Counted from the first letter of the stretch, positions 51,125 through 64,000 are shown. The stretch: 64,000 nt of DNA from Holacanthus passer (GCA_025331565.1 JAFREQ010000043.1:3729001-3793000), one strand, 5' to 3'. Numbers and translations are program-made. Notes: generated by a model not told the origin, from the letters alone.

Positions 51125-52488
51125 GTGAAATGATATCAAAAGTTTTATTACAACGAATAGACGCAAAATTCATTTTTACCCGACAAATCTTAGTTAGCAT
51201 TAGTGACACATTAAAAGCTAATTTTCTGTGCATAAAAGTCTCATCTTCCTGATCCGTGTAGTCCTTGAGGTTGAAGGAGTGTTTACAGTGAGACACAGAG
51301 CTGCAGCCGATGTATCTTATTTATCAAAAGCCTCATATTTACAATAATGATCCATCAAGGAGGTATTATTTTTCTGGACATTGACAAGGAAAGAACATTG
51401 ACTTGTTATGGGAAAATCAAAGCGGCAGTTTTCACATTTTTAAAAATTGCTTCAAATTATTCAAAAACCCTTTAAGCACAAATCTGAGAAAAATTACAAC
51501 AAGGAGCCAAGCAATGAGCATCAATACATACAAGTCAGCCAGTATACAGCGTGCAGACCAGGATACAGCTTGTAAAAATATTTTACATAAAAAGCTGTCA
51601 TATTGACTGATAAAAGTTTGTAAAGTGACTTGGTCACAGTAGCTTAATTCACTGGTTAGGATGAATTCATTGAGTCAGTAATGTTCACTTTCAAATATAA
51701 ATCTGATAAATCTAAACCTAGAGAAGCAAAACCAGCAACCCGAGCAAACTTCTTTCATTCCCAGCAGCTTTGTGAGGTTAAAACAGACATTTGACATTCA
51801 GGTGATCACACAGTAAACCATCAATAACTCACATCCAGTTCAGAACGATGTAGAGACATTAAAATACCTGGAATGATTCATTTATCCTCAACTGCAGATG
51901 AGGAAAGACCCAAATCTTCTTCAAGGCTTCATTCATAACTCATTTCCAAACTGGACACCTCAACTGTTTTAATATCGCTCTCTCCCACTCTTATCATCTC
52001 CTTCAGCAGTGTTCAATAAGACTATACCAACGATTGGTATAAAATTATACCAACATTAGTGCAAAACATCATGCTACACCTTTAGTTATCTGGAGTAAAA
52101 ACTTTCAACATTGCATTGTTTTATAATCTCTTTTTGGTTATTTTATGTTACATGCTACACATTTGCAGTGGTGTGACACTGCAGTCAAACACATCTTTGA
52201 CACAATACCTAAAACGTCCTCAGTTGCTGTCCCTTTTTAAAAAGAGGGGAAAAAAGCAGCAGGATTCATTGTACAAATTCAGTCAAATCACCCTGCTGCT
52301 GTCGATTTCTATTCAGAGCAAGCGTATTACTAATACAGAAAAAAATCAGTAGTGGTACCTTTCAGCAGTTCAATAACAAGCCTGGGTCTCAGTTGCTTGT
52401 TGTCATACCAGCAGAGACCCACAGGCGGGAATTCAGAGGGCTTTGTGGGTAAAGGGATCAGGGGCATTGGTGGGAGCAGTTCAGAACA
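51125..52488 (-). other. pmm1: pmm1 3' UTR
   Basis: The minus strand after the pmm1 stop is AT-rich and has AATAAA (plus-strand TTTATT at 51144-51149), giving a 3' UTR of about 1.35 kb. No coding exon of another gene in the stretch. Confidence 0.55.
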
Positions 52489-54496
52489 TCAGGATTCATG
52501 TGGTGGAGCATCAAAGAAAAGCTCCCGACAGAGTCTGGCCGTGTCCTTCGGAGAGTAGACTGTGAAACCGATGGTCCGTGGGTCATTGAAAATTTCATAG
52601 TCATTTCCTCCCTAAAGAGAGAATCATAAAAATCATAAACACACATCAACACTATCTGAACACCTTTACCTTGCAATTACTATATAGCCAAAAGCATGTG
52701 GACACCTCTTCTAAAGAGTGGTATCAGCTGCCTGTACCACTCTATTGCTAACAGGTGTGTAAAATCAAGCATACAGTCAAGCATTCACTGTCATAGGATG
52801 TCACCTTTCAAAGAAGTCATTTTGTCCAATTTCTGCTCTGCTAGACTTGCACTGGTTAACTCAGCCGCAAAGATGTGGACCACGCAAGTCTACTGAAAGT
52901 GCAAGACCTTAATGCTGCAGCAAAGAATGATATTAGTGTTCTTCTTGCATTGTGGCAACAGTTTAGGGCTTTAGGGAGAACTGGGTGGACATAATGATGC
53001 CCCCGTGCACAAAGCCAGGTACATAAAAAAAAAATGTTTTCTCTGTTTGGTTGGGAAGAATTTAACCGTCCTGCACAGAGCTCTGACCTCAACACCCCAT
53101 TTAAAACCTTTGGGATGAAACATGAGCGGCTGACTTCACTAACAGCTCTTGTGGCTGAATGGGAACAAAACTCTGTTGCCACGTTCAAGAGTTTACAAGA
53201 TGAACTTACGTCTGAAGTCTCGTTGCCAAAGAAGTAGATGGTGTCCAGGCCTTCAGTCTCCAGCACCTCTAGACACAGTCTCTTGTCCCAGCCCTCTGGG
53301 AAAACGTCAAAGCTGATGAGACCGCCTAAAACAAGATGATGACAAGCAGGACATTGTTATCACCATTGTCTTCATGATATACACTCAAACACTGTGTATC
53401 TCTTTAATAAATACCTTTAAACAACACAGTGCGTTTTAAAGAGGAAACACTCTGGGATCAGTTAACACATATTTGCCATTTGATTTCAGGAAAGAGCAGA
53501 CAAAGCAGTATTTATGTTGCATTTCGAACACATTTTTTATTAACCCATACTCAGTGTGTTGGTGAATACTTTCCCTTCTGCACTCTTCCACCTGCATTTA
53601 CACTCAGCCCCTCCAGCTCTGCAGAACAAATGTTATTTACACCCTGAGCAGCGACTGTGACTGATGGGGGCTTAGTGAGCTCTTTATCCGGCCGGTTTCT
53701 GACTTGTTGAACTTCCTGACAGAGAGACACGCTGCGCTCAGAAAAAGGATGTGTCACAAGAATGGAACAAAAAATACAGAAAGCATTTCCTATATTCTAG
53801 GAATCCAGAGATGGCTGTGATATGTGTGATGATGGCTGCAGCTCAGAGAAAAGAGCATGATGGCGATGTGTGTTTTGCAGAATGTTGTTTTACCAGTCCA
53901 GTCCAGCTCTGGTTCTCATTACAGCTTATCATAGACTAGTGTTTCATTTTAAAAGTCACAGATAAAAGCTCCATTGTTTCTCAGCTGTGGGTCGAATGAG
54001 TGTGGTGACCTTTGAACTGTGAAGCGTAGCTGAAAAGTCTTCTCCAACGTTCTCTGCTGTGCTTCCCTTTCAGTCTGCTCTCTTGCCCTTCCCCCCTTCA
54101 GTCCCTTTCACTGCCTTATCTTAGTGAAGGGTTTAAAGAGCCAATAACAAAAGCAACAGCTGAGTAGCGTCCAGCCAATCAGAGGGCTGTGTCCCCCACA
54201 CACCCTCCACACGCCTCCATCCCACACACCTTCAACCCCACAGTATAAACACCTCAGTGCTTCAATCACATATGTAGCAACCCATCCCCCAGTCTGCTTT
54301 TTTCACTCCTGAGCGATGACAAAGTAGGGCCGCTAAGCTGCTGACAATGCACTGATGCAAACTAAACTCCAAATGCTGTAAATTATCCAGCTTAAAAAAA
54401 TAAGGACTACTGAACATTTTGGTTAACATAATAAAAACATAATAACCACTATGTGGAAATATTAAATATTGATATAGATACAGGACAACACGATAG

Positions 54497-54534
<38 letters not shown>

Positions 54535-57500
54535 ATTGCTCCTCTCTTCTCTCACATCTGCTCCACTGTGATTGTTAACATTTAATAAGGAAAAGTCAAT
54601 ACAGGATAATAGCTTTCACCTCAGATCTATCTCTGTAATAAACACTGAGTGTCCCTTACACTCTGTACTCTCAGTGCAGACTGGATAGAACATCAGGTTT
54701 TATAACACCTATTGCAGAGATCAGCAGTATCATCTAACAAGGGCAGTCGTCCAAAAGCAGATAAACACTGCTAAACAAATAAATGCCAAACTTTGCACAT
54801 CCTCCAGACACATCGGCCTGTTTGCTCAGTGTCACAGTCAACAGAGTAGAGTGTAAAAGAGCTGCAAATGGCCCTGACGTCGCCGCTGCTTTCCATCACA
54901 GCAACACGCACCGCAGTGTGTGCACACCATCTGCCATGTGGAAAAAGTCAAACCTACATTAAGAAAACTATACAGGATATGCTGAACTCCGTGAACTCAG
55001 CCAGCACACATGAAATAATGTCACATTTCTCTTATGTGCTTCATGCCAGGGATCGATAACAGGAAGACTATTGACTATTGAGGAAACACTGAGGGAACAG
55101 CTTTCATGCGTCATCGGCAGAGACACACACCTCGCAGAGCACGTAAGCAAACACCAAGTACCCGATTCAACTTACTGCTGCTGCGTCGCCAGAGAGAGAG
55201 AGAGAGAGGGAACAGAGTGTTAATGTGCATGTGTGTAATAGTTAACTGAGGGCTGCAATGTCCTTCACAAGGTTCTCCACGCATCACAGGTGTGACACAG
55301 TGGTCTTTTTAAAACAGAGACAACAGACAGACAGATATGCTCTAAAACCGGTTTTTCAGTTTTCTTTTTTTCTTCACTCTCATACAAACAAACAGCTGTG
55401 ACTACAATTACACTGGAGTCAGTAATGTCCAAACACAGAGAATATAAAATGTGTCGGGTTAATGGCAATAAACACATTTGAGTTTTGTTCACTCTCAGAA
55501 CTGTATTTTAAATTCTGGTGGTAGTCACAATTCCCAAGGCTACTACAAATACTGTGTAATGAATGACTTACAAGACAAGTTATATTCTGATTGAATACTC
55601 TCATCCAGTGTTTTTTCATTCCCTTTACACCACTACAGGGGAAAGTTAAGTGGAATACAAGGGTTCAAAGGTTTAAATAAAACATATAAAATGTTTGCAG
55701 GGGTGTGGACCTCCTAAGAGGCCTTCATATTTTAATGAGTGGTAGGCTTTTTCTCTCCTGATACCAAATCCTCAACTAAGGGTACCTGTGTACCCCATTT
55801 GGGGGAACTCACTGGGGTCCTTTTTTATGTAAGGTAACATTAGGTTGCATATTGGATACAAGAGATTTTCACAGGCTGTGTTACAATAGATTCAGTCCTG
55901 AACTCGCAACACAAAACAATGACAAAACGAGTGTGTGATCAGACTCATTTATTAGTCCACCAATCAAGTGTCTTTGTATACTGTGTTTTGAGGCAGCAGG
56001 GAGTTTTTTTGTGCTTACTAAATTAAAAACAGCAGTAGCTACAACACTCAGCAGCACTCTGGTAAAGTGCTGGTGACAAAGCCTGCTGAAGTTATACTGG
56101 CACAAATGACACATTCAGCAGGTATCAAACATCACTCAGGAACAGTGTTGGTTGACGTTGTCGCCACAAGGCTCTGCCAAATGTGATATTGTCCCTCTTG
56201 AATTTTAAGTTTTTTTGCTGAAAATGAATTTTTTGACTCTCTTACCTTTAGTGAACCGTAGTCCCTTTCCAGCAAATTCTTCTTTCAGGGCAGCAATAAA
56301 TTTGTCCTTGATCTTCTCTCTCTGTGGAGAAAGTGAAAAAGCAGTCAGACATTGCCAACCTTATTACCACACACACGACACCTGTATGTTCATTAAACAC
56401 TATCCTTGGTCACGACTATTATCTGCTCTGTTCTCCAAGAAGCTGAAGGGTTAAACGTTTCCTCCTCTACTGCTATCTGCTTCCTCCTGGCTCTGTGAAC
56501 CATCAATGGACAGCCTGTTAAGCTGTTCTGACAGCTCAACATTGTTTGACCTCTCACTGTCTGCTTAATTGAGCACATTTCATGAAACAGAGACAGAGAG
56601 TGGCGCTCTATGACTCTCATTGCCTGATGTGTAAAAACACACAGTTTGTCTAGCTTAAGCTGCTGAATTTGGCTACTGTGCATATTAATAAAGTTCTAGT
56701 AGGTTTTAAAGGTCATAGCAATTTAGGCAAAATGGCCGATACTCTCATGTAGACTGACTTGCTACATGTGCAATGCAGTACAGATTAAGCTTGAACATTA
56801 CAAGCAGCCAGTTGCAACTGAGTGCAGTATTTTACCTTTACACACAATTTGGTGTGATTGAATTCTGCTTTTATGACACAGTGATAAATGGACGCAACAA
56901 ATGAAACTTCAGACTTATTCTCTAGTAATGTACTAATGGCAATGTATTTTACCTTGTCGATTTCAGAGAATTCAATTCGCTCCTCCAGCGTGCAGCTACG
57001 CCCAATGGGGGAGATGTTGAGCATTCCATTCCTGAACTCAATAAATGTTCCCCTGAGGGCAGAAAGGGATGAAAGGTTAAAGGACATGGTACTTTTTAAA
57101 AAGACTTAACTGAGGTAGCAACCTGGATTTGGTTTCACATAATGCCAAGTCTACAAACTACAAAAAGAAGAAGACAAAGAAGATGAGAACAACTGTGTTT
57201 TTGCTTTAATCCTACACAGAGATTAGAAGAGGCAAATTTTTCTCTGCTTCAACAGGTCAGTGCTGCTGAATAAAGAAAACTGGCATTCCTGCATACCAGG
57301 AATGCAGGTCAAAGGTATGTGTGTTTGTGTGTGTGTGTCCCTGTGGATCTGAGCAACTGTTTGGCGAGTTTGGTCAAAGTCTCACCTTTTCTTTGGCAGC
57401 TTGATGAGCCCCATGTAGCTGAGGCAGAAGTTGATCAGGTCCTGCAGCAACTCCTCCCCAATCTGGTTCTGAATGGCCTAATGGGATGAAAATCCACTTC

Positions 57501-60420
57501 ATTCATGAACACAATGACAGAGTGAACAGAGTTTTTTTATGACAGGTAACTGAAACTGATTAAAATGATAAAGAACACATTTTCTGTGGATCAATATGGT
57601 TGGTGAAGATGAAGGAAAAGGTCAACTAGGTAGATTCATCGTCATAATTAGATTTTCTTTCTACAAAAATTTTGCAAAACAACAGAAGAAAATAGTTTCC
57701 TTAATGTGGTCTCAAAGGAAATGCTTCATTTGGTCTACCAAACATAACCGTTTTCAGAGAATGAATGATCTCATTTTTCTTATTTCTTTGTAGGTAAACA
57801 TACTTTTCTTTATATAGAATATGAAGAAAATATCTTACAACATGAATGTATAACACACTGTTCTATCTTCTTATTAGATAATCTGCTTTTTGAAGATGAA
57901 GTATGTGATGCATACCGGCTGATATTGTGACAGAACATGAAAGATGTGACTCTGTATGTCACTTACATGTTTTGAGAGGAGTTTCCCATCTTTGTACTGC
58001 ACTGTCCCGTTCTCAGCAAATACATAATCAAACTTGTGAATCACTGCAAGAGAGCAGACAGATGAAATGTGGTTAAATGTGCCCATCTTGTTCTTTAAAA
58101 CCTATGTACTCTAAATTAGCAAAGGCCTGAATATGGAAAAATAGAGCAGCCTGCTATATTTACCTGGGAGCAGATTACAGTGTGTATAACACTTCATGGA
58201 AAAGTCAAGTTTAATCTGTTTGACCTTCCCACTCACTTTGCCCTGTCTGTTCTCTGCCAGCAACACTCGCCAGAAAAGGTCTCTTACGCTGCCTGATTAA
58301 AGAGCTACCTTTGATCACTTTCACTTTAATAACACAGCACAACAGCATAATCCAGTAAAGTGCAGGCATGTAGAAGCTGATAATATAGTAACTGCTGGAC
58401 TGCATGATAACTTGGCAAATAGCAATAAAATGTTCCTCTAACTGGGTTAAAATGTTATGTCTTGTTACTGTGATTGGAATTAACTATCATTATAGTTATA
58501 CAGTGTGTACCACATTTTAACTGATGATGTCATGAAGTTTACCGTTGTAATACATTTTTTCACCATCAATAAAAAATACTGTAATAATATCATAACATCA
58601 TAAACAGCTTTTCACTACATGTTCAGCCCATTTGGGGTGTGAGTTGATAAAATAATTTGGCAGTTCATCACATCATCCAGCAGCAACAACATGAGCTACG
58701 ACTATGAGCATCCTGAAGTATAAAAAGATTCACCTTTAGCACACTTGGCACGGTTATGAAACCACATGGCTCCCTCTTGGCACAATACGTGTGCATTCCA
58801 GTCAGAGCCTAATATTTACTGATAGACAAGCCCATCCATGCAGCCATGTGTTAGCTCAGCTAGGAGGCTGCTGCGCACTGCAGTGTGAGGGCCAGTGTGC
58901 TTTGGCGGCAGGTTTGGGAGTCAAGGATTAATAAAGTTAACTACAATGAACCACTGGGTTGTCACAAGAGTTCAGATGTCAGCAATGGCGCAGATAACTA
59001 AGTTTAATATGATCACTTTATGAACTGTGGCTGTCATTGTGCTGTTGCGAAATCATATTAAGACATCCATGACAAGTTGAAATGCAACCGTTAGTCATCA
59101 TGGCACAATTAAAGCCAGGCCTACACAGAGAAAGGAAGAGAAAGCTGATCAGGCTGAACTAACTACTAGTCTTGTGTTATCATCCTTTTATAGTGGGTCT
59201 GTAACGTTACGTGGCCTAAATCCTAATTCTGCTCCCAATTAAGCAGAAGTCACAATAAAAAAAGTGGCCATGCAGTGTGATCCAGCTGGGTGAATGAAAC
59301 AACATATTGTGTATAAACCATCTGTGGTTAAGACAGGACTGCTCACCATCATCCCCCTCGCCGAGCTGCTCTGCTATCTTGGAATAGTCCGAGCCTCCCA
59401 CAACGCCGATCTTCACTTTCCTCCGCAGAGTCTGGAAAAACTCATCCAGCTGTGGGTCGATTTTCTGCAAATTACAGGAAAACAAATTGCACAACATCAC
59501 TTTCTGTCAACTGGTAGAGCTGCTTCTTACACAGATACACACGCCTGAACATGCACACATACATCACCATCATTAAAAAGCTCAATTTTGCACTGAGTCA
59601 CTGAAGAATCATTAGAAAGAACAAAGAAGAATGGACATGACAGCAGAATTTGCCTTTGTTGTATTGTAATTTGGAACAGACTTCCAAATTAATTCAGCAT
59701 ATGGAAGAAAAAGAGCTGCACACAAGGGAGACTGTATTATGTAATATCAGGGCGCTGGTGTACTGTGAGACACACACACACACAGAATCCACTTACCCTA
59801 GATGAACCCAGTCATTCAAACCCAATGACAAAAGGAAGGAAGAAACACGAATCTTATAAAATAATGTATAGCGCATATTGAAAGAGATGATTTGTGTCTT
59901 ATTTATTGACTGATGTTTTATTGACTTCCACTCAAAAATGAGGTTCAGAAACAAACCATGTATTTCAATCTTCCGGAGAATTTGAAGGGCATTCATTTAA
60001 AAAAAACAAAAAAAAAAACAGATTAAAGCCCACGTGGACAACTTCCATGTGCATTTGGGCTGGATATAAATAGGTGACCAGACATCAACAGACCTATACA
60101 TTACCAGACTACATAGCTCATGTGTCACAGCAGCACTGAGTGGAGACACAGGGAAAATCTTACAAATATGAAAACAGTGTATAAGGTCAAGAGGACACAA
60201 TGTGCTCTCACATACTGTCTGCTACTCTGAAACAACTCAGAGGCTCATCATGAAGAGAGAGGGAGCTGTTATGGAAGCCTAAAATAATCAATAACCGAAC
60301 ATGGTGTATTGATTGATTGATTGGATGTGTGCTCACCTCTCTAGGTGGTGTCAAAGTACCGTCCACGTCAAACAGGCAGAGGATGTTCCTTTCAGGCGAC
60401 AAGCCGTTTGATTTCTCCAT
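52489..60420 (-). CDS. pmm1: Phosphomannomutase 1, 8 coding exons
   Basis: Exons in transcript order: 60337-60420, 59347-59464, 57967-58043, 57386-57477, 56953-57052, 56246-56321, 53210-53325, 52489-52611; 786 nt, 261 aa (human 262). A cytosolic HAD-superfamily enzyme that converts mannose-6-phosphate to mannose-1-phosphate for GDP-mannose; PMM1 also acts as an IMP-stimulated glucose-1,6-bisphosphatase in mammals. Seen: nucleophile motif LFDVDGTLTP with Asp18 and acid/base Asp20, VGGSDYSKIAEQLG, FDYVFAENGTVQY, the cap-domain motif RNGMLNISPIGRSC with ERIEFSE, and metal-binding GNETSDGGNDYEIF. All introns are GT-AG. The ATG at 60420 is the first in frame; the upstream open frame has only a TTG. 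PMM1 rather than PMM2 is chosen from synteny with csdc2 and polr3h. Confidence 0.97.
52683..53200 (+). mobile_element. Decayed Tc1/mariner-like remnant in pmm1 intron 7
   Basis: Begins with TAGCCAAAAGCATGTGGACACC, typical of the terminus of a fish Tc1-like family. Towards 53080-53200 it encodes degenerate transposase C-terminal text (SSDLNTPFKTFGMKHERL, then LVAEWEQN), like the DLNPIE..LWDE...ALVAEW block of Tc1 transposases. No intact frame. It fills nearly all of the 598-bp intron and seems to end within about 10 bp of the exon 7 donor. Confidence 0.7.
54499..54531. repeat. (CA)n microsatellite in pmm1 intron 6
   Basis: About 16 CA units, directly visible. An (AG)n run lies near 55192-55208 in the same 2.9 kb intron. 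Confidence 0.95.
58044..59346 (-). other. pmm1: pmm1 intron 2
   Basis: 1.3 kb, AT-rich. No gene, RNA or clear transposon recognised. Confidence 0.7.
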
Positions 60421-60720
60421 TTTTCTTCTTCTTCTCTTTGAGTTTTTCTTATTTACAATTTTACACAAATTGTCACAGATTCAGTCTCGTGCACGCGCAC
60501 AACACACATTCACACGAGGGGAAAAATGGAATTAAAATAAATAAAATAGACGTCGATGGTTTTGAAGAAGGTGAATTATTTCTTCTTCTTCCAGTCCTCA
60601 GTGTTGTTGGCTCGGCTCGGCTCACACACAAACACAGCGGGGTGAACGCGTCGAATCTCTTCTGCAACACTGCAACTCATCCCGCAGCCAATCACACCCC
60701 GGATGTTGGTCGTGACGTCA
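60421..60720 (-). promoter_or_regulatory. pmm1: pmm1 5' UTR and promoter (inverted CCAAT, CRE)
   Basis: CpG-containing region upstream of the ATG. On the coding strand it carries an inverted CCAAT box (plus 60688-60692) and a perfect CRE TGACGTCA (60713-60720), with no TATA. The transcription start is probably within 60500-60680. Confidence 0.5.
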
Positions 60721-61997
60721 ACAAACGGGAGGGGCGATTGAATTTACACGCCAGCTGACTTTTTCCCTTCAAATGAAGTGATAGATGCAGAACTGAGACG
60801 TGACAAGATGCCTGGTGTAAACAGTGCTTTATTACAGTAGAGTAGAAGCTATATTACAGCTGGGGACTGCAAACTAATGAATAATAAACATGCATAAGAG
60901 TAATGGAAGTTAAAAAAAAATTCCAGAAGATAAATTAATAATGATAGTTGTAGCTACGACATTATGTAAGAAATATGCAAAACATGTATTTAAATTGCGC
61001 TTGTTTGCAAGTATGATTTGGTTCTAATTACTCTGACTGCTACTGATCCAAGTCCAAGCAATCACAATTATTTTTGTGATCCTCCATACTTTTGTACAAC
61101 TTTCTCAAAATGTGAATGGTGGAGACTTCTCTTCATTCATTTATAAGAATCAAGATTATAGTTATAGAGATTTTGCAGTTTGTGAAATGTCTCTCATGTT
61201 GTAGAGAAGGTTGCTTCACTAAACAGATCCTGTGTGGCAGACACATCCCATCCCTGATTTTATGACTGATTGTTAATATAATACATTCTAATTACTTGAA
61301 CCATTTTATACTTGTTTCAAAGTAAAACCATTACTATGTATGCAACAAAGATAAAGCTGTTTTACATTCACCAGTCAGCTAAGACCCCTTCGGGCTCAGA
61401 TCACATGAACCCTCCTCTTGACTTGATTACTGCTCTTGCTCAGATCACATCATGATTACATAAGCTCCTTTGCTCCTTTGCAGTGGCAGGTTTGCAGCTC
61501 AGAGACACAACTCTTAAAGTTTTGATTCTGGTGTAAAATGATGCAGTTCTACTGATATGATGCTTTTAGGAACTGATGTACACACTGATACTGACATTAA
61601 GGGTTAACAGGATGTCCCACAGGAACACCATTCACTGAGAGACGTGTTGCAGTAGCTGACACATGCAGAGTACATACAGTAGCCATGCTGATGATTGAGG
61701 TTTATTATTCAGAGATGTAAGACACTGATTAACTAATCTCTAATGTCCAACTTTGCCTGCTACACCAGCCTCACAACAACTTTCCACTGAGCCAAAACAT
61801 CCACAAGAGGGCAGAGTGGTAGTATTGTGCAGGTTTACATTTTACATTATTTGGTGTATTAATCAAGTTAGTGAGCAAGTTGTGTGGAAATATAAAAAGA
61901 TGACAGGGTTGAGTTTTAAAGTAGTCATGATGTACAAAACAAAACCAGTATTGTAAGACACAGTGAACTGCCCCAATCCATAACTTTCTCTCTGGAA
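60721..61997. other. Intergenic upstream of pmm1
   Basis: AT-rich; no coding exon or RNA gene recognised. The next gene expected by synteny is not reached. Confidence 0.6.
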
Positions 61998-62124
61998 TGT
62001 AGTTGAACTATAAAGTGGCATAAAATGAAAATACTCAAGTAAAGTACAAGTACCTCAAAATAGTACCAAAGTACAGCACTTGAGTAAATTGAATAAATGT
62101 ACTTAGATTCTTTCCACCAATGGA
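61998..62124 (+). repeat. Dispersed fish repeat, copy C
   Basis: Contains ACTCAAGTAAAGTACAAGTA, ACTTGAGTAAATTGAATAAA and ends TTCTTTCCACCAATGG. Similar in composition and end motif to the copies at 46259-46380 and 50301-50430. Confidence 0.55.
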
Positions 62125-64000
62125 AATCAGGACAATTTTAAAAAGAAGGTATATATTATTATATACCTTAATAATATTTTTACAGTTTGTTTGTCCTCTA
62201 ATCACCCGGAGTCTTGTATCAGTGCTGGCAAGACCATCAAATTGGATTCTTTGATAACATATAGAGAAACAGCTTGTAGGAATTCTTGACAAGGGCGGTT
62301 TTGCAACAGGTGACAGGCTTAATACTGGCACCATAAATCACTTGCATGTTTTATCTTTTCCGCATTTCACAGCAATCATAAGTCAACACTACATGGACCT
62401 GAGGTTCAAAATGACCCCTTTTCATCTATTACCTACATGTATGTTATGTATCTTGGCATATGTAGGGTATCGGTATATGTATTTGTATGTGTTTTGACCA
62501 CCCTGACAGACCTTCTGCTATTTATTTTTGAGTTTCAGAGTTCAAGCAATCTGGTGTCACTGAGGTGAGTCAGTTACTTATGTACCTGATTTAGTAGTAG
62601 GCTGCCAATTGATATGGGCAAATTTTATGAGGAAGGACTCAACAACAGGCTAATGACTAATCATAAACAGACTAATCATTAGCCACTGAATTTATGAACA
62701 TGCCTCTTTATCTGACTCTGACCTCAATCCCCATGTTTGTTCCAAACCAGCCAGGGTCTAAGACAGGGTCTTAAAGCTTTAACCTTTAAGGTTGGGGGAT
62801 TGTTTTTGTTAGTGCAGCCCATCTTCAACAGCTATATAGGTCGTCTGTGCAGACTAAATGAAGTTACATCTAACAGACTTATTTTAGCCTTTTCCTAAAT
62901 CAAAGTATTTTTTTTTTTTGCCTAAACTTTACCAAGCTGCGACAGGAGTTTGGTTAAGTTTAGGTTTAAGCAGGTGATGACAAAGGTTTGGTACGATGAA
63001 GGTTGTTGCTGATTCTCTCCAATGGTCTTATATGTTATTATGGGAGTCACTTGCAGTTGACCTAGTCAATCGTTTAGGTATGAGGATGTGTGCGTTATTG
63101 TCAAAAAAATCCCATCTTCAAAAAGAGGTCACAAATACTATCTTTTTTAAAATGGCTCAGTCGTTTCCTAAAACAGCTGGACACTGTAGTATTTAACATT
63201 TGTCAAACAAAAATAAATTGTGGGCTTCGTGGAGACTATTTTAATAAATACGCATTTTTTTCTTCATTTCACTGACTGTACATGTAAACATCGTCACAAT
63301 ACTTAAAGACCTGAAATGTGGTAATATCATAAAGGAAAATGTTCAGCATCCTTTTTTATACTTTTCTCTGTAATTCTGATCTTTGAAATAAGGTTCTCTG
63401 GGTTTGAAAATGAATTGCCTGAATTTTTATTGGGACCATCAGACATGACATTCTCTGAAGTGTATTTTGAGGTTGTGCTTAAAAATGTGTTCTGCATACC
63501 TCAACCCTCTTCTTCCATATATGTATGGGTGTGTGTGTGTGTTGCCTACATGCTCACCTGCCTGCCTGGGTGCTTTGTGAATTGAGTTAAACACTTCCAT
63601 TAAAACAGTCCTCTTATCTACCTTCGTGCATAGGGGAAAGTGCTTGGTTGGACCCATTTTCACAGACTAGCAATAACAGCCACAGCATTCTGTTGCTATT
63701 AAACAGCCATAAAGAGACAATAAAACAAAGAGTCTTGTTCCTTTTAACACATTTCTATTTTCTTTTCTTGATAAAATGCCACAGTGTGTTGAGACGGAGA
63801 GCCTCTTCACATGAAACTGTAATGTGACCAAATGGCTTTTCGCACCAAGCCAACTATGCTATTACAACGTCATATGTGTGTGTTTGTTTAAGGCATTTAC
63901 AACCCTGTAAGGTGGCTGGAGACAGGAAGCTGCTGAAGAACTGTACTGGAAAGACGGAAGGTTTGGTTGAAATGTTGAGCACAAGGCCAGATGTGTACAA
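62125..64000. other. Terminal intergenic region, no gene recognised
   Basis: AT-rich non-coding sequence. Open frames are short and show no known motif. A short GT repeat lies at about 63528-63541. Confidence 0.5.

Noticed and set aside
60421..60468. 16-residue Lys/Arg-rich extension of pmm1
   Set aside because: It would need a TTG start. The first in-frame ATG is at 60420 and gives the usual protein length.
1..64000. CRISPR arrays, bacterial operons, viral genes
   Set aside because: Nothing of the kind. Regular repeats are microsatellites, and all recognised genes are spliced vertebrate genes or tRNA.

Overview
This window is vertebrate nuclear DNA, almost certainly from a ray-finned (teleost) fish. 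All genes have spliced vertebrate architecture with GT-AG introns. The encoded proteins are clear orthologues of human 22q13.2 genes. The intergenic DNA is AT-rich, full of simple repeats and fish-type transposon debris (a Tc1-like remnant, a MITE with long inverted ends, a non-LTR retroposon 3' tail). No bacterial, viral or CRISPR-like content was seen. The species cannot be read from the sequence.

Layout, left to right. 1-2.4 kb: upstream region of tef, with three perfect CACGTG E-boxes in 78 bp and a CCAAT/GC-box promoter. 2.5-8.7 kb (+): tef, a PAR bZIP circadian transcription factor in four coding exons, with an apparent one-base insertion in an acidic low-complexity tract of exon 2. About 9.9-18.2 kb (-): tob2, one coding exon, a long 3' UTR, a 3.2 kb intron and a TATA-containing promoter with a non-coding first exon. 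19.2-19.8 kb (-): a small tRNA-Arg(ACG) cluster with one intact gene, one divergent copy and one deleted copy. 21.2-33.65 kb (+): aco2, mitochondrial aconitase, all 18 coding exons, with an iron-responsive element touching the start codon. 38.0-41.85 kb (+): polr3h, RNA polymerase III subunit RPC8, six coding exons. 43.4-49.7 kb (+): csdc2, a cold-shock-domain RNA-binding protein, three coding exons. 51.1-60.7 kb (-): pmm1, phosphomannomutase 1, eight coding exons. 60.8-64 kb: no gene seen.

The genes are housekeeping and regulatory neighbours, not a functional operon: a clock output factor, a CCR4-NOT/PABP adaptor, a TCA-cycle enzyme, a Pol III stalk subunit, an RNA-binding protein and a sugar-phosphate enzyme. 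They are linked by conserved synteny. From memory of the human map, phf5a is missing between tob2 and aco2, and polr3h points the opposite way.

The coding frames were checked by hand: exon lengths sum to whole codons in aco2 (781 aa), polr3h (214 aa), csdc2 (155 aa) and pmm1 (261 aa). In tef they do so only if one base in the acidic tract is ignored. I found no convincing undescribed system. The most informative items are the aco2 IRE, the tef E-box cluster and frameshift, the tRNA cluster, the splice donors built into microsatellites in polr3h, and the CRE-type promoter sites.
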